Both the position numbers and the translations under genes were made by a program. Below the pieces are notes generated by a model. That model did not search any database. It worked only from the letters and a program-made list of their open reading frames with translations, and was not told the DNA's origin. DNA of 62,052 nt from SICV01 sp964372375 (GTDB lineage: Archaea; Nanobdellota; Nanobdellia; Pacearchaeales; GW2011-AR1), in the NCBI GenBank assembly GCA_964372375.1, contig CAYJQF010000001.1:1-62052 (forward strand). Reading direction: 5' to 3'. Within the stretch, counting starts at the first letter, position 1. Each line of letters opens with the position of its first letter. Shown here piece by piece: positions 32,949 through 41,068 of this stretch.

Positions 32949-34138
32949 GGAATTCGCCTTTTCTCTTTACTCTCACTCTCTTTTACTACGAGCCCTTCAG
33001 GTTTCGTTCGTTTATAGCGAATAAAGACAAAGCCGATAATAAGGAGCGCAATAAGTCCTAAGGCATATCCTATCCAGGCGTTGCTGCTGTTTTTTTCTAC
33101 ATCTGTCTTACATACTCCAATACAACATGTTCCATCTAAGGCAGACTTGAGTTGTCCAGAACAGGTCATACTTCCATTGCATGCGCTGCCTCCTAACTCA
33201 GCACAGTAATACTGAAAGACCGCGCTCTGATTAGAAACATTTCCATTTTCAGTACTGCTCAGTTCTATCGGAAGAGTAATGCTCTGATCACCAATAGTAA
33301 GACTAAGATGCTCTTCTAATGAAGTGCCAAACAGTTTTCTAAGGGTTACGTTCACTATATGTACGCCACCCGGCAGTAAAGCGAAGGGAGTATCAGGCTC
33401 AATCACAAAAACAGTTTCATCAAAAGCAAATACCAGGTCACGATACGTCTGATTTGTTGGGTTTCTAACACTAATGCGGTAGGTAGCGAGCTGGTTATGA
33501 GCAATAGTTCTGCTGATGTGTGCAGGCTCAAAGTATACAAAAGTTGTTATTTCGGGAGAAGCATTTCCCGTCAAATGAGCAGGTACACGATAGACGCCAA
33601 ACGGCAGCGTGGTAACTATATTTCCTCGAACACTAGTAACGGGGAACGTGAAGACATTTTTGCCAGGTTTTAAGAGCAGGTTCTGCTCATACGGGAAAGT
33701 AGTAGAGATGATTATATCTTGATCAGCGAACGAAGTAATCTCTATGTTGAAGGGAGCGCGTGCGCTGATCACTCCTGGTTTGAGGTTATACACAGTATGG
33801 TTGCCTGCTACACTAAAATTCTGTTCATAGCGAAGGGTTTCTTGTACGCCTTCTCTAGTGGTTGCGACATCTTTGAGTACCAGAGTGTAATTATCTTGAT
33901 GAGCAGGCGCGAGTGCCCAGATAAAATACTGGTTGTTAATCTGCTTAACTTCATACTCAACAGGAATGAGCACGTTGGCTCTTCTAAATTCAACATTCGC
34001 TGCTTGGATTGGCTCAAGTATGTTTCCCTGCAGAGCAATAATCATGGTTTCTTGCGGGGCATATTGTTGCTTTAAATCAGTAGAAAAAGAATTCACCAAG
34101 GGTAGGAGAAAGAGAAAGATAAGGAATAATCGCTTCAT
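32945..34138 (-). CDS. Surface protein with beta repeats and a Cys module
   Basis: 397 residues. A signal peptide (MKRLFLIFLFLLPLVNSF) is followed by about 300 residues of beta-rich ectodomain with CARDB/Ig-like segments (ITSFADQDIIISTTF, RISVRNPTNQTYRDLVF). A Cys-rich module of pattern C-x7-C-x5-C-x13-CC-x3-C precedes a membrane helix (WIGYALGLIALLIIGFVFI) and a short basic tail. The same Cys module occurs in the neighbouring 624-residue protein. ATTTAAATA near 34,165 lies about 27 bases upstream of the ATG. Confidence 0.75.
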   Translation of the reverse strand: MKRLFLIFLFLLPLVNSFSTDLKQQYAPQETMIIALQGNILEPIQAANVEFRRANVLIPVEYEVKQINNQYFIWALAPAHQDNYTLVLKDVATTREGVQETLRYEQNFSVAGNHTVYNLKPGVISARAPFNIEITSFADQDIIISTTFPYEQNLLLKPGKNVFTFPVTSVRGNIVTTLPFGVYRVPAHLTGNASPEITTFVYFEPAHISRTIAHNQLATYRISVRNPTNQTYRDLVFAFDETVFVIEPDTPFALLPGGVHIVNVTLRKLFGTSLEEHLSLTIGDQSITLPIELSSTENGNVSNQSAVFQYYCAELGGSACNGSMTCSGQLKSALDGTCCIGVCKTDVEKNSSNAWIGYALGLIALLIIGFVFIRYKRTKPEGLVVKESESKEKRRIP

Positions 34139-34172
34139 ACACTAAGCTAGACTGTAGATTATTTAAATTGTA

Positions 34173-36047
34173 TTATTTGCTCATGTCTCGTAATTTTTTG
34201 AGCGTCTCTTCTATTTCACGGTCTTTCGCCTGGACAGGTCTCTGGGTTCCAGGTCGCATCATTCGCTGCGTGAAGGGTTGGCGAAGGGCAGGTCGTTGTA
34301 GTGCAACTCGTCCTGCGCTCGGAGGAGAACCCGGTCGAGTTATCGGAGTACTTTTCACATTGCCTCGAAGGCTAAACCACCAGAGTTGAAGCTTGTGCCT
34401 AAAGAAGATAGCGAGAAGTACTATAAGGATTAAGATAACTAAAAGTATGATGCCCCATGAGCTACTTCCTGTTGAAGCAGTACGAGCACAACATATTCCA
34501 CTCTTGGTACCACAACGAGCGCTTGTTTGCGTTTCTCCACTGTCGCAGCTTGTCTTACAGGTAGCATCAGGTGCTTGCTCACACACATTCGTTGCGGGAA
34601 TAGGAATACATGAGCCAAGGCAGCAGGCACCTTCTGCCGTTTCAACACTCTCCCCACTACATTGTGTTTGTAATGAACAGAGTTTGCCTTGTTTTTGTTC
34701 GCAGCTAGGCTGTGCTACTTTAACTGAGCAGCAAATACCAACTCCTTGACATTCAAATCCCTCTTTCACGAGGCCGCCCGCCGTTTTACAGTCGCTTAGT
34801 CGCTCGCATGAAAATCCTGCTTCTTCACAGAATGTGCTTCCAGCACCGATACCGCCGCCGCTTAAGCTCGCAGCACCTCGGCGTTCCCAGCCAGCATATA
34901 AAATAAAAGCAGTATCAAAAATACGATTATTATTCCAACATCCTTCCTTCGTGCGAATGCCCATCAAATATTCTTGGGTGGGAGTTAGTTCTGTCTTTCC
35001 AGCAGGACTGCTTCCTAACGCCAACATTCCAAGGCTTGTATCATAATAGCGGTTGTAAGGGCTGTTTCTAAGCTCCCAGAACTGACTCTGTTGTCGTAAT
35101 TGAATAAGTCTTGAATATTGATCATCATCGCTTGTTAAGAGATACAGGAATGCCTCTGGAAAGTAGCGTGCATAGTCTTCTGCTAAGGCAAGCACATAGG
35201 GAATACTGCTAGAGACATTGCTGTTTGCACCAAGCTTAGTTAATGCAAGGCTTGCCCAAAGGCTCCCCTCATAGTCGCAGGTGCTTCCTGATTTAAAGCA
35301 GCGCGCATTTACTTTTTCCTGCGTGGTGCCTAAAGAAGAAGCAGAATGAGTATCTGCTGAAACATAACAAGTCACATTATTCTGATCGAGGCAGTCCCCT
35401 GTGCTTCTGCTTTTTTGATACACGAGTGTCGAAACAAAACTTTGGTTACAGCTAATTTCAAATGTCCTTTCAAGACAGCTGTCTCTAATTTTTAAGAGAT
35501 AACCAGAACTAGAAATGTCTAAACAGGGTCCTGTAGTACCAGAAAGTTGCATAGCTTCCTTGATATCCATACGATACTCTCTGCCATCATACCGAATCGT
35601 GCACGAGCTTGGCTGATGGTTCTCGATATCAGTTTCTATATACCACGCTAAGTCTGATGTGGTTCCGGTCTTAGAGAGTAGCCAGCGCTTAATCCCCTCA
35701 GTATTTCTACCCATCTTTTGATAAGCCAATCCAACTTGTGCGGTTTCTTTTACCTTGCATCCTGCACGAGGCCAGCAGTCTTCTTGCGCGCTTTTCTCTC
35801 TATCAAGCACATCAGTCGCATTTTTGGTACTGCCCAAAGCAAGAGAAGTGAAAATAGCTTCTTGCAATGAAAGGCTTCCTTTCCTTGCTTGCTTTTCTAG
35901 GCACTGATATGATTTGCTTACTTCATCATCAGTAACAGAAGTGCCTGAAGCTTTAGTGAGTGGTGCACTCTCATTAAGAGCAGCTACTGAAGCAGCAGAT
36001 AAACATAAAAGAAGGAGAATAAAAAAGACAGCTACTCTTTGTTTCAT
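34173..36047 (-). CDS. Surface protein with helical toroid-like repeats and three Cys modules
   Basis: 624 residues. A signal peptide (MKQRVAVFFILLLLCLSAAS) is followed by an ectodomain with SLWASLALTKLGANS, YYDTSLGMLALGS and DTAFILYAGWERRG, spaced like prenyltransferase/terpene-cyclase alpha-alpha repeats. Three consecutive Cys-rich modules follow, each ending in CC or CCxxxC. After these come a membrane helix (WGIILLVILILIVLLAIFF) and a Pro/Arg-rich cytosolic tail. ATTTTTAAATA lies 24 bases upstream of the ATG. A membrane-bound surface receptor or protease-inhibitor-like protein; no exact function. Confidence 0.75.
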   Translation of the reverse strand: MKQRVAVFFILLLLCLSAASVAALNESAPLTKASGTSVTDDEVSKSYQCLEKQARKGSLSLQEAIFTSLALGSTKNATDVLDREKSAQEDCWPRAGCKVKETAQVGLAYQKMGRNTEGIKRWLLSKTGTTSDLAWYIETDIENHQPSSCTIRYDGREYRMDIKEAMQLSGTTGPCLDISSSGYLLKIRDSCLERTFEISCNQSFVSTLVYQKSRSTGDCLDQNNVTCYVSADTHSASSLGTTQEKVNARCFKSGSTCDYEGSLWASLALTKLGANSNVSSSIPYVLALAEDYARYFPEAFLYLLTSDDDQYSRLIQLRQQSQFWELRNSPYNRYYDTSLGMLALGSSPAGKTELTPTQEYLMGIRTKEGCWNNNRIFDTAFILYAGWERRGAASLSGGGIGAGSTFCEEAGFSCERLSDCKTAGGLVKEGFECQGVGICCSVKVAQPSCEQKQGKLCSLQTQCSGESVETAEGACCLGSCIPIPATNVCEQAPDATCKTSCDSGETQTSARCGTKSGICCARTASTGSSSWGIILLVILILIVLLAIFFRHKLQLWWFSLRGNVKSTPITRPGSPPSAGRVALQRPALRQPFTQRMMRPGTQRPVQAKDREIEETLKKLRDMSK

Positions 36048-36101
36048 GCAAAAAGAATGTATTACTTATTTAAAAATGTTCGTTCACCGACAAAAAAGAG
36101 A

Positions 36102-37631
36102 CTATTTTTTTAACTTTCGCATTACTTCAACAAGAGGATTTTTTGCTTCCGGCTTCTTGCTGAGCAAATTGAGGTCTTTATAGAAACTCTGGTTATCATA
36201 GTTAGGTGGGAGAATCTTTTTCTTCTGTCGTAAGTGCCAAGTTAGCTGACTTTTGATATACCCTTCTTTTAAGGGTGGCTCGTTTTTTGTATTCCACTCA
36301 TATACGGCTTGTTCGATATACGCTGGGGAGAACTGAAGGCTTTTTAGGAAAGTGATGAGAATAAACAATCCTCGCTTCTTTCCATCTTTCAGTCCTTGTA
36401 AGAGTTTCTTAATTGATTCAGGAAACATCACTTCAGTTACTCCCGTGAGAGGCACATCATAGTGTTCATATGTTTTCTTTTCATATTTTTGTTCATACTT
36501 TTCTTGTGCTTTCTTCCATTCAAGTGCTTCACTAAGTAAACGCCTTGCTTCTCCTTGCACTTCTTCAGGCAAATAGGGTTTAATCTGGACAGTTAAAGGG
36601 TGTGCGTCCCTTGGAGAAAATGATTCCAATTCGCTTTTGGTAAGAACAACACTTGCCAATGCAGTCTTCTCGTGTAATGAATAAGGCATGCGAAAGAGAT
36701 GGCGCGGTGCGACTAACACAAGATCGAGGGAAGCAATCTTTGATGCACTTACTGCTGCCTTCTTATCAAAGTTTTCAGGGTGTTTTTCAGAGCTCAAAGG
36801 TAATTTTTCATTTTCAGGGTCTGTATCATTTTCACAATAATAGTATTCTCGCTCTTCTACTAATTCAGGGATACCTGAACACTGTTCGCGTAAGCAGCGC
36901 AGTTTTCTTTGTATCACGGTGCTGTCTCTGCGCTCCAAGCTGCTTGAGCACACGGGACAAGTAAAAACGCGGATGGTTCCTTTTTTGGCTGGTGTGTTAC
37001 AGATGAGGCAATATCGTTCGGTGAGTTCTTCTTGGGAAACGCTTGTTCGTTGCTCAATAGCGTCTGTGTTAGCGAGAATTGCTGCTGCTCGTACATTATA
37101 CTCCTGTCGAATGTAATGCATTAAATATGCCACCATGGCGCGAGGCCATTCAGGAAACATTTCTTTCATTGTTTTTCCATCATACATCTCAGGAAATGCA
37201 TTGCCTGGAACGAGGATATGAAAGCCTTTACTTCCTGAGAATTTAATGCCGTAATGCTTTACACCATGTTGTTCTAATGCTTTGATAATGAGCTCAGCTG
37301 CAATTTTTGAGCAATCCAAGAAAGGAGAGTCAATATCCAGCAAGAGATCCCAGGATTTTCTCTGCTGTGAAAGTTCTTCAGGACTCATCTCAGCATTAAT
37401 AGCTAAAGGATCATGCCATATCTCTTCTGAGGCATGGAAGCTCGTTGCTCCCCTATTGACCAATCCACTAATATCAGATACATATTGGAGCGTATCAGGA
37501 CGTTTGCCAAATCCCTCAAAATACCGGGGAACAACTTCCCTCTCTTTGGAGAAGGCGAGCAGCGCTTCTTGCACTTTCGGGTTTGCATAATACAGTTTTG
37601 TAATGGCGCGGACCCGTTCCTCTTTTCCCAT
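36102..37631 (-). CDS. priS: Archaeo-eukaryotic primase (PriS-type) with zinc insert and C-terminal extension
   Basis: 509 residues from the ATG at 37631 (MGKEERVRAITKLYY). CATATAAAATG about 24 bases upstream makes a leaderless start there and removes the seven extra residues of the longest frame. The AEP core has LLLDIDSP (metal-binding DxD), SGSKGFHILVPG and the late HLFRMPYSLHEKTAL motif. Between them lie CxxC pairs (YCLICNTPAKK, FTCPVC) forming one or more zinc ribbons. The C-terminal about 110 residues (SIKKLLQGLKDGKKRGLFIL) resemble the helical PriL-like part. It synthesises RNA/DNA primers; no separate PriL is in the window. Confidence 0.85.
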   Translation of the reverse strand: MGKEERVRAITKLYYANPKVQEALLAFSKEREVVPRYFEGFGKRPDTLQYVSDISGLVNRGATSFHASEEIWHDPLAINAEMSPEELSQQRKSWDLLLDIDSPFLDCSKIAAELIIKALEQHGVKHYGIKFSGSKGFHILVPGNAFPEMYDGKTMKEMFPEWPRAMVAYLMHYIRQEYNVRAAAILANTDAIEQRTSVSQEELTERYCLICNTPAKKGTIRVFTCPVCSSSLERRDSTVIQRKLRCLREQCSGIPELVEEREYYYCENDTDPENEKLPLSSEKHPENFDKKAAVSASKIASLDLVLVAPRHLFRMPYSLHEKTALASVVLTKSELESFSPRDAHPLTVQIKPYLPEEVQGEARRLLSEALEWKKAQEKYEQKYEKKTYEHYDVPLTGVTEVMFPESIKKLLQGLKDGKKRGLFILITFLKSLQFSPAYIEQAVYEWNTKNEPPLKEGYIKSQLTWHLRQKKKILPPNYDNQSFYKDLNLLSKKPEAKNPLVEVMRKLKK

Positions 37632-37668
37632 ACTTTTACCATACCCTCTCATTTTATATGGTTTGTTA

Positions 37669-37767
37669 TGTCAAGGAACTTGACAGAAAACAGCACCTTT
37701 TAAGGTGCTGTAGTTCTTTGAACATCCAAAGCACGGCTTAAAAGCCGTGGTGGCACATCGTGCTTTT
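37669..37767. repeat. Cluster of three hairpins upstream of pcn
   Basis: Hairpin 1: TGTCAAG-gaa-CTTGACA (37669-37685). Hairpin 2: CAGCACCTT-tt-AAGGTGCTG (37691-37710). Hairpin 3: CACGGCTT-aa-AAGCCGTG (37732-37749). An alternative outer pairing joins AAAGCAC (37728-37734) to GTGCTTT (37760-37766). The stems are near perfect. They lie in the gap between the divergent priS and pcn genes, ahead of the pcn promoter. Confidence 0.85.
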
Positions 37768-37817
37768 GATACTTAGAGTACAACAAAACTTAAAAGCCCT
37801 TGTATACCTCTCTGAGC

Positions 37818-38543
37818 ATGCATCTTAAACTGGAAAATCCACGCTTATTCTCTGATTTGATAAGCATTATCTCCGAGCTGGTAACTGAGGTGAAGCTTAA
37901 AGTGAGCAAAGAAGGTCTTTCATTAACAGCGATTGATCCGGCAAATGTGGCCATGGTCTATTTTAAAATGCCTGCCGAGCTCTTTGCCCAATTTGAGCTC
38001 GATAAGGAGCATATACTTGGTCTTAATTTGGAGAATGTGAAGGCAGTCTTACGCAGATGTAAGCCTGGCGCGTCACTTACACTTTCCAAGGAAGATAATT
38101 TGCTTAAGCTCGGCATTCAGGATAAGATTAAGCGCGATTTTACCCTAGCCTTGCTGGACATTGACACGGAAGATAAAACGATGCCGCAATGGGAGTTCAA
38201 ATCAGTTATCAAAATGGATGCAAATGCTTTTGCAGAAGTAGTTGAAGATTGCTTAGTAGTCTCAGATGCCTGCACATTTTATGCAGAGCCCAATCGGTTT
38301 ACCGTTGAGGCTTCAGGCCTTAACTCAGCACGGGCGGAATTTTCTGCTGAGGAAATCGAAATATACTCGGATGCAAGCAAAGCCCGCTTCTCCCTGGAAT
38401 ACTTAAATAAATTTACAAAAGGATGCAAGATAGCAGACAGAGTCACTTTGAGCTTCTCAGATAATCATCCGATGCGTATTGATTTTCCATCAGGCAATGT
38501 CATGCTCTCATTTGTCCTAGCTCCCCGAATTGAACAGGAGTAA
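37818..38543 (+). CDS. pcn: DNA sliding clamp PCNA
   Basis: 242 codons from the ATG at 37818; ACTTAAAAG near 37,791 is 26 bases upstream, so the TTG at 37800 is not used. It opens MHLKLENPRLFSDLISIIS and holds LTAIDPANVAMVYFKM, the interdomain loop and the C-terminal MRIDFP...LAPRIEQE end of archaeal PCNA. It forms the trimeric ring that clamps polymerase and partners on DNA. It is divergent from priS, so replication genes flank the hairpin cluster. Confidence 0.96.
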   Translation: MHLKLENPRLFSDLISIISELVTEVKLKVSKEGLSLTAIDPANVAMVYFKMPAELFAQFELDKEHILGLNLENVKAVLRRCKPGASLTLSKEDNLLKLGIQDKIKRDFTLALLDIDTEDKTMPQWEFKSVIKMDANAFAEVVEDCLVVSDACTFYAEPNRFTVEASGLNSARAEFSAEEIEIYSDASKARFSLEYLNKFTKGCKIADRVTLSFSDNHPMRIDFPSGNVMLSFVLAPRIEQE

Positions 38544-38546
38544 AGC

Positions 38547-38618
38547 ATGTGGTCTATTCTTGGAGAAGGAGTAAAGAAAGCGGCTCCTGCGCTAGGGATT
38601 GCACAGACGCCTGAGTGA
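38547..38618 (+). CDS. Possible 23-residue micro-gene after pcn
   Basis: A short frame (MWSILGEGVKKAAPALGIAQ plus three residues) starts four bases after the pcn stop, with GGAG six bases before its ATG. The peptide is amphipathic. It may be translated by coupling, but a frame this short can arise by chance. Confidence 0.3.
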   Translation: MWSILGEGVKKAAPALGIAQTPE

Positions 38619-38626
38619 GGATAACC

Positions 38627-38634
38627 TTTAAATA
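38627..38634 (+). promoter_or_regulatory. TATA-like promoter of the ribosomal protein operon
   Basis: TTTAAATA, predicted to start transcription near 38657 and give a leader of about 80 bases before uL3, long for this genome. Confidence 0.65.
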
Positions 38635-38713
38635 CCTTCTTTTCTAGCAGAATAGAGAATCTGCTTGGTCTGCTGCTGATAACACAGGCTGAGTGAGTTG
38701 AGTTGGACTCTTT

Positions 38714-38788
38714 ATGAAATTACACGCTTTAGCAAATGGCAAAATTGTCAAAACCGCGAGAAGGAAGCCTGCAATTCTGGCCGCGTAG
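38714..38788 (+). other. Upstream reading frame overlapping the uL3 start
   Basis: The first ATG of the predicted leader (38714) opens a 24-codon frame, MKLHALANGKIVKTARRK and six more residues, ending at 38788, out of frame with and beyond the uL3 ATG at 38736. Neither ATG has an obvious Shine-Dalgarno sequence. Translating this frame would hinder uL3 initiation, so a control role is possible. Confidence 0.35.
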
Positions 38789-39680
38789 TCGTGCTTCCAA
38801 AGTTCTGCCAAGAGTTAACTGGTCTCCCATTAAAACAGACCCCAAACAGGAGAGCATCCTTGGATTCATTACTTACAAAGTAGGCATGGCTACTGTATTA
38901 GTGAAAGACGTGACTGATAAGTCCATGACCGCAGGAAAGAAAATATTTCTTCCGGTAACTATTCTTGAAGCGCCGAACATGAAAGTCTACGCCATCCGCT
39001 TTTATCAGGCAGGAGTGCCCGTGAAGGATGTTGTTGTCTCTTCCGATAAAGAACTGAAGAAACTGGTGCATCTGCCCAAAGAACCGCAGAAACTGGAACC
39101 ACCAGCAGCATATGACGATATACGGATTCTAGTTTATTCTTTAGTTAAACAGACAAATATCAAGAAAACACCCGATATGACTGAACTTGCTATTAATGCA
39201 GCAGACAAGCTTGCATTTGCTAAGAGTTTGCTGGGCAGAGAGCTTTCTCTTGCTGACTTTCTTAAATCCTCCTTAGTAGATGTGCGTGGCCTTACGTCTG
39301 GAAAAGGTTTCTCCGGTGCAGTAAAGAGGTACGGCATTTCATTAAAGCAACACAAGTCTGAGAAAGGAAGAAGGAGACCGGGTAGCCTTGGTCCTTGGCA
39401 TCCGGCACGAGTTACGTTCCGCGTCCCTATGGCAGGACAGCTGGGCATGTTTACGAGAGTGCACTATAATCAGAAAGTTATTACCTCTGCTACTATCGCT
39501 GAAAAGAATATCAACAAGAGCGGTGGCTTTATGCACTATGGGTTAGTCAAAAGCGCGTATCTGCTCGTGCACGGAAGTGTGCAGGGACCAGCAAAGCGGC
39601 AGCTCTTGCTTACTCATCCGCTGCGTCCAACAAAGAAACAATCAAAGCGCAAATACGAATTCCAGGAGATTGTAGCATGA
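38736..39680 (+). CDS. rpl3: Ribosomal protein uL3
   Basis: 314 residues, a normal archaeal uL3 length. It opens MAKLSKPREGSLQFWPRSRA, and GKGFSGAVKRYGI and GSLGPWHPARV are the rRNA-contacting loop near the peptidyl transferase centre. It is the first gene of the operon (predicted transcription start near 38657) and overlaps uL4 by four bases. It is one of the earliest large-subunit assembly proteins. Confidence 0.98.
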   Translation: MAKLSKPREGSLQFWPRSRASKVLPRVNWSPIKTDPKQESILGFITYKVGMATVLVKDVTDKSMTAGKKIFLPVTILEAPNMKVYAIRFYQAGVPVKDVVVSSDKELKKLVHLPKEPQKLEPPAAYDDIRILVYSLVKQTNIKKTPDMTELAINAADKLAFAKSLLGRELSLADFLKSSLVDVRGLTSGKGFSGAVKRYGISLKQHKSEKGRRRPGSLGPWHPARVTFRVPMAGQLGMFTRVHYNQKVITSATIAEKNINKSGGFMHYGLVKSAYLLVHGSVQGPAKRQLLLTHPLRPTKKQSKRKYEFQEIVA

Positions 39681-40438
39681 AAGCAGCACTATTTGACAGC
39701 AAAGGAGCAAGCACTGCAGACATTGAATTGCCTGCTTTGTTTGCCAGACCAATTCGTGAAGATCTCGTTGCAAAATACGTTGAAGCAACAAAGTTTGCTT
39801 CACGCCAGCCGTATGCCACCTATAAAGAGGCGGGCAAGCGGCATTCAGCTTCCGGGACGATTAGTCATAAGCGCCATGAGTGGAAAGGCCATTATGGTAA
39901 AGGGATTGCCCGGCTTCCTAGAAAATCAATGTGGCGCCGTGGCACGCAGTTTTACTGGGTGGGTGCTGAAGTTTCAAATACGCGTGGCGGCAGAGTTGCG
40001 CATCCTCCTTCGGGTCTAACTGCTTTCAGAAAGATAAACAAGAAAGAGCAGGAACAAGCATTTCATGGTGCACTGGCTGCGACTATGTCATCTTTATATA
40101 TTAAAAAAAGATATGCTACGCTTACAACTCCACGCATGTCTGCCGTTATTGAGTCTTTGCCGGGAAAAACAAAGGAACTTTTTGCTACACTTAAAAACAT
40201 TTTCGGGAATGCTTTTTCTCTGGTTATCAAGCAAAAAGCAGTGCGGGCAGGAAAGGGTAAACGCAGAGGTAGAAAATACAAGGCAAATGCTGGACTTTTA
40301 CTCGTGACAGGCACTAATGAGAGTAAGCCCTTTAAGGGAATAGATTTAGTACAAGCAAAAGAACTTGCCATTACTGATCTCTCTCCCTTGGGCAGGCTCA
40401 CCTTATTCACCAAGCAAGCCTTGAAGGAGTTAGCATGA
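39677..40438 (+). CDS. rpl4: Ribosomal protein uL4
   Basis: 253 residues. The conserved loop GRVAHPPSGLTAFRKINKKE-like region (RGGRVAHPPS) lines the exit tunnel. It starts in a four-base overlap with uL3 (ATGA) and ends overlapping uL23, so translation is coupled through the block. Archaeal/eukaryotic uL4 type with a C-terminal extension. Confidence 0.97.
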   Translation: MKAALFDSKGASTADIELPALFARPIREDLVAKYVEATKFASRQPYATYKEAGKRHSASGTISHKRHEWKGHYGKGIARLPRKSMWRRGTQFYWVGAEVSNTRGGRVAHPPSGLTAFRKINKKEQEQAFHGALAATMSSLYIKKRYATLTTPRMSAVIESLPGKTKELFATLKNIFGNAFSLVIKQKAVRAGKGKRRGRKYKANAGLLLVTGTNESKPFKGIDLVQAKELAITDLSPLGRLTLFTKQALKELA

Positions 40439-40677
40439 TACTAAAGCCAGTCACCTCAGAAAAAGCAGTAAAACTGATTGATACACAGAACACGCTCTTA
40501 TTCCAAGTTGAAAGACAAAATACCAAGGCAGAGATTCAGAAGGAAGTAGAAACCATCTTCAGCGTGAAAGTACGCGGAGTGAGAACTCTTGTCCACCAGA
40601 ATAAAAAGTTCGCCTATGTCAAACTCGATACGAAATATCCCGCTATTGACATAGCTACTAAGGTAGGGATGATGTAA
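40435..40677 (+). CDS. rpl23: Ribosomal protein uL23
   Basis: 80 residues, the short archaeal form: MILKPVTSEKAVKLID, VRTLVHQNKKFAYVKL. It sits at the tunnel exit and contacts SRP and the translocon. It overlaps uL4 by four bases. The next gene downstream is not uL2, as is usual, but an unrecognised gene two bases after this stop codon. Confidence 0.96.
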   Translation: MILKPVTSEKAVKLIDTQNTLLFQVERQNTKAEIQKEVETIFSVKVRGVRTLVHQNKKFAYVKLDTKYPAIDIATKVGMM

Positions 40678-40678
40678 T

Positions 40679-41068
40679 ATGAAAAGAACAATGTTTATCC
40701 GATGGCAAATATATGAATTGGATTTTCCAAGCAGAGTAGCAGGGCTTAATGAGTTAGTAACTTACTTCGGTGTTTCCCCAGAAGATGTCCAAACACATGT
40801 TTTTTTTAGATTGCCAGGTTTTCAAGACGGGACATACCAAATCGGTTTACAGAAACTTGAGTTACGTCAAGAACAATGTTTATCCGATGGAACCAAGATA
40901 GCAATGATTGGAACACACAAGCCAAAAGTATCGCTTATACCTATCAAAACGCCTGAAGCAGAAGAAATTTATGAAAAAATAGCAAGATTATCTTTAGATT
41001 ATATGCTTGGTTTTGTAGAAGGACCACCTATTCCTGAATTTACAAGGATGGCTGGACAGCATGGGTAA
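40679..41068 (+). CDS. Unknown gene inserted between uL23 and uL2
   Basis: 129 residues, neither a ribosomal protein nor any family I recognise. Sequence features: MKRTMFIRWQIYELDFPSRV, an acidic middle (YFGVSPEDVQ), beta-like segments and IYEKIARLSLDYMLGFVEG. Soluble, roughly neutral, unlike the basic neighbours. It starts two bases after the uL23 stop and overlaps the uL2 start by eight bases, so it must be translated with the operon. It contains a 22-base direct repeat read in two different frames (40684-40705 and 40869-40890). Role unknown; a ribosome-associated or regulatory role is inference. Confidence 0.75.
   Translation: MKRTMFIRWQIYELDFPSRVAGLNELVTYFGVSPEDVQTHVFFRLPGFQDGTYQIGLQKLELRQEQCLSDGTKIAMIGTHKPKVSLIPIKTPEAEEIYEKIARLSLDYMLGFVEGPPIPEFTRMAGQHG
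40684..40890 (+). repeat. Pair of 22-base direct repeats in different reading frames
   Basis: AAGAACAATGTTTATCCG plus ATGG occurs at 40684-40705 and 40869-40890, an offset of 185 bases, which is not a multiple of three. The first copy includes the second methionine codon of the unknown gene; the second codes for other residues. The exact match is unlikely by chance. Confidence 0.85.
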
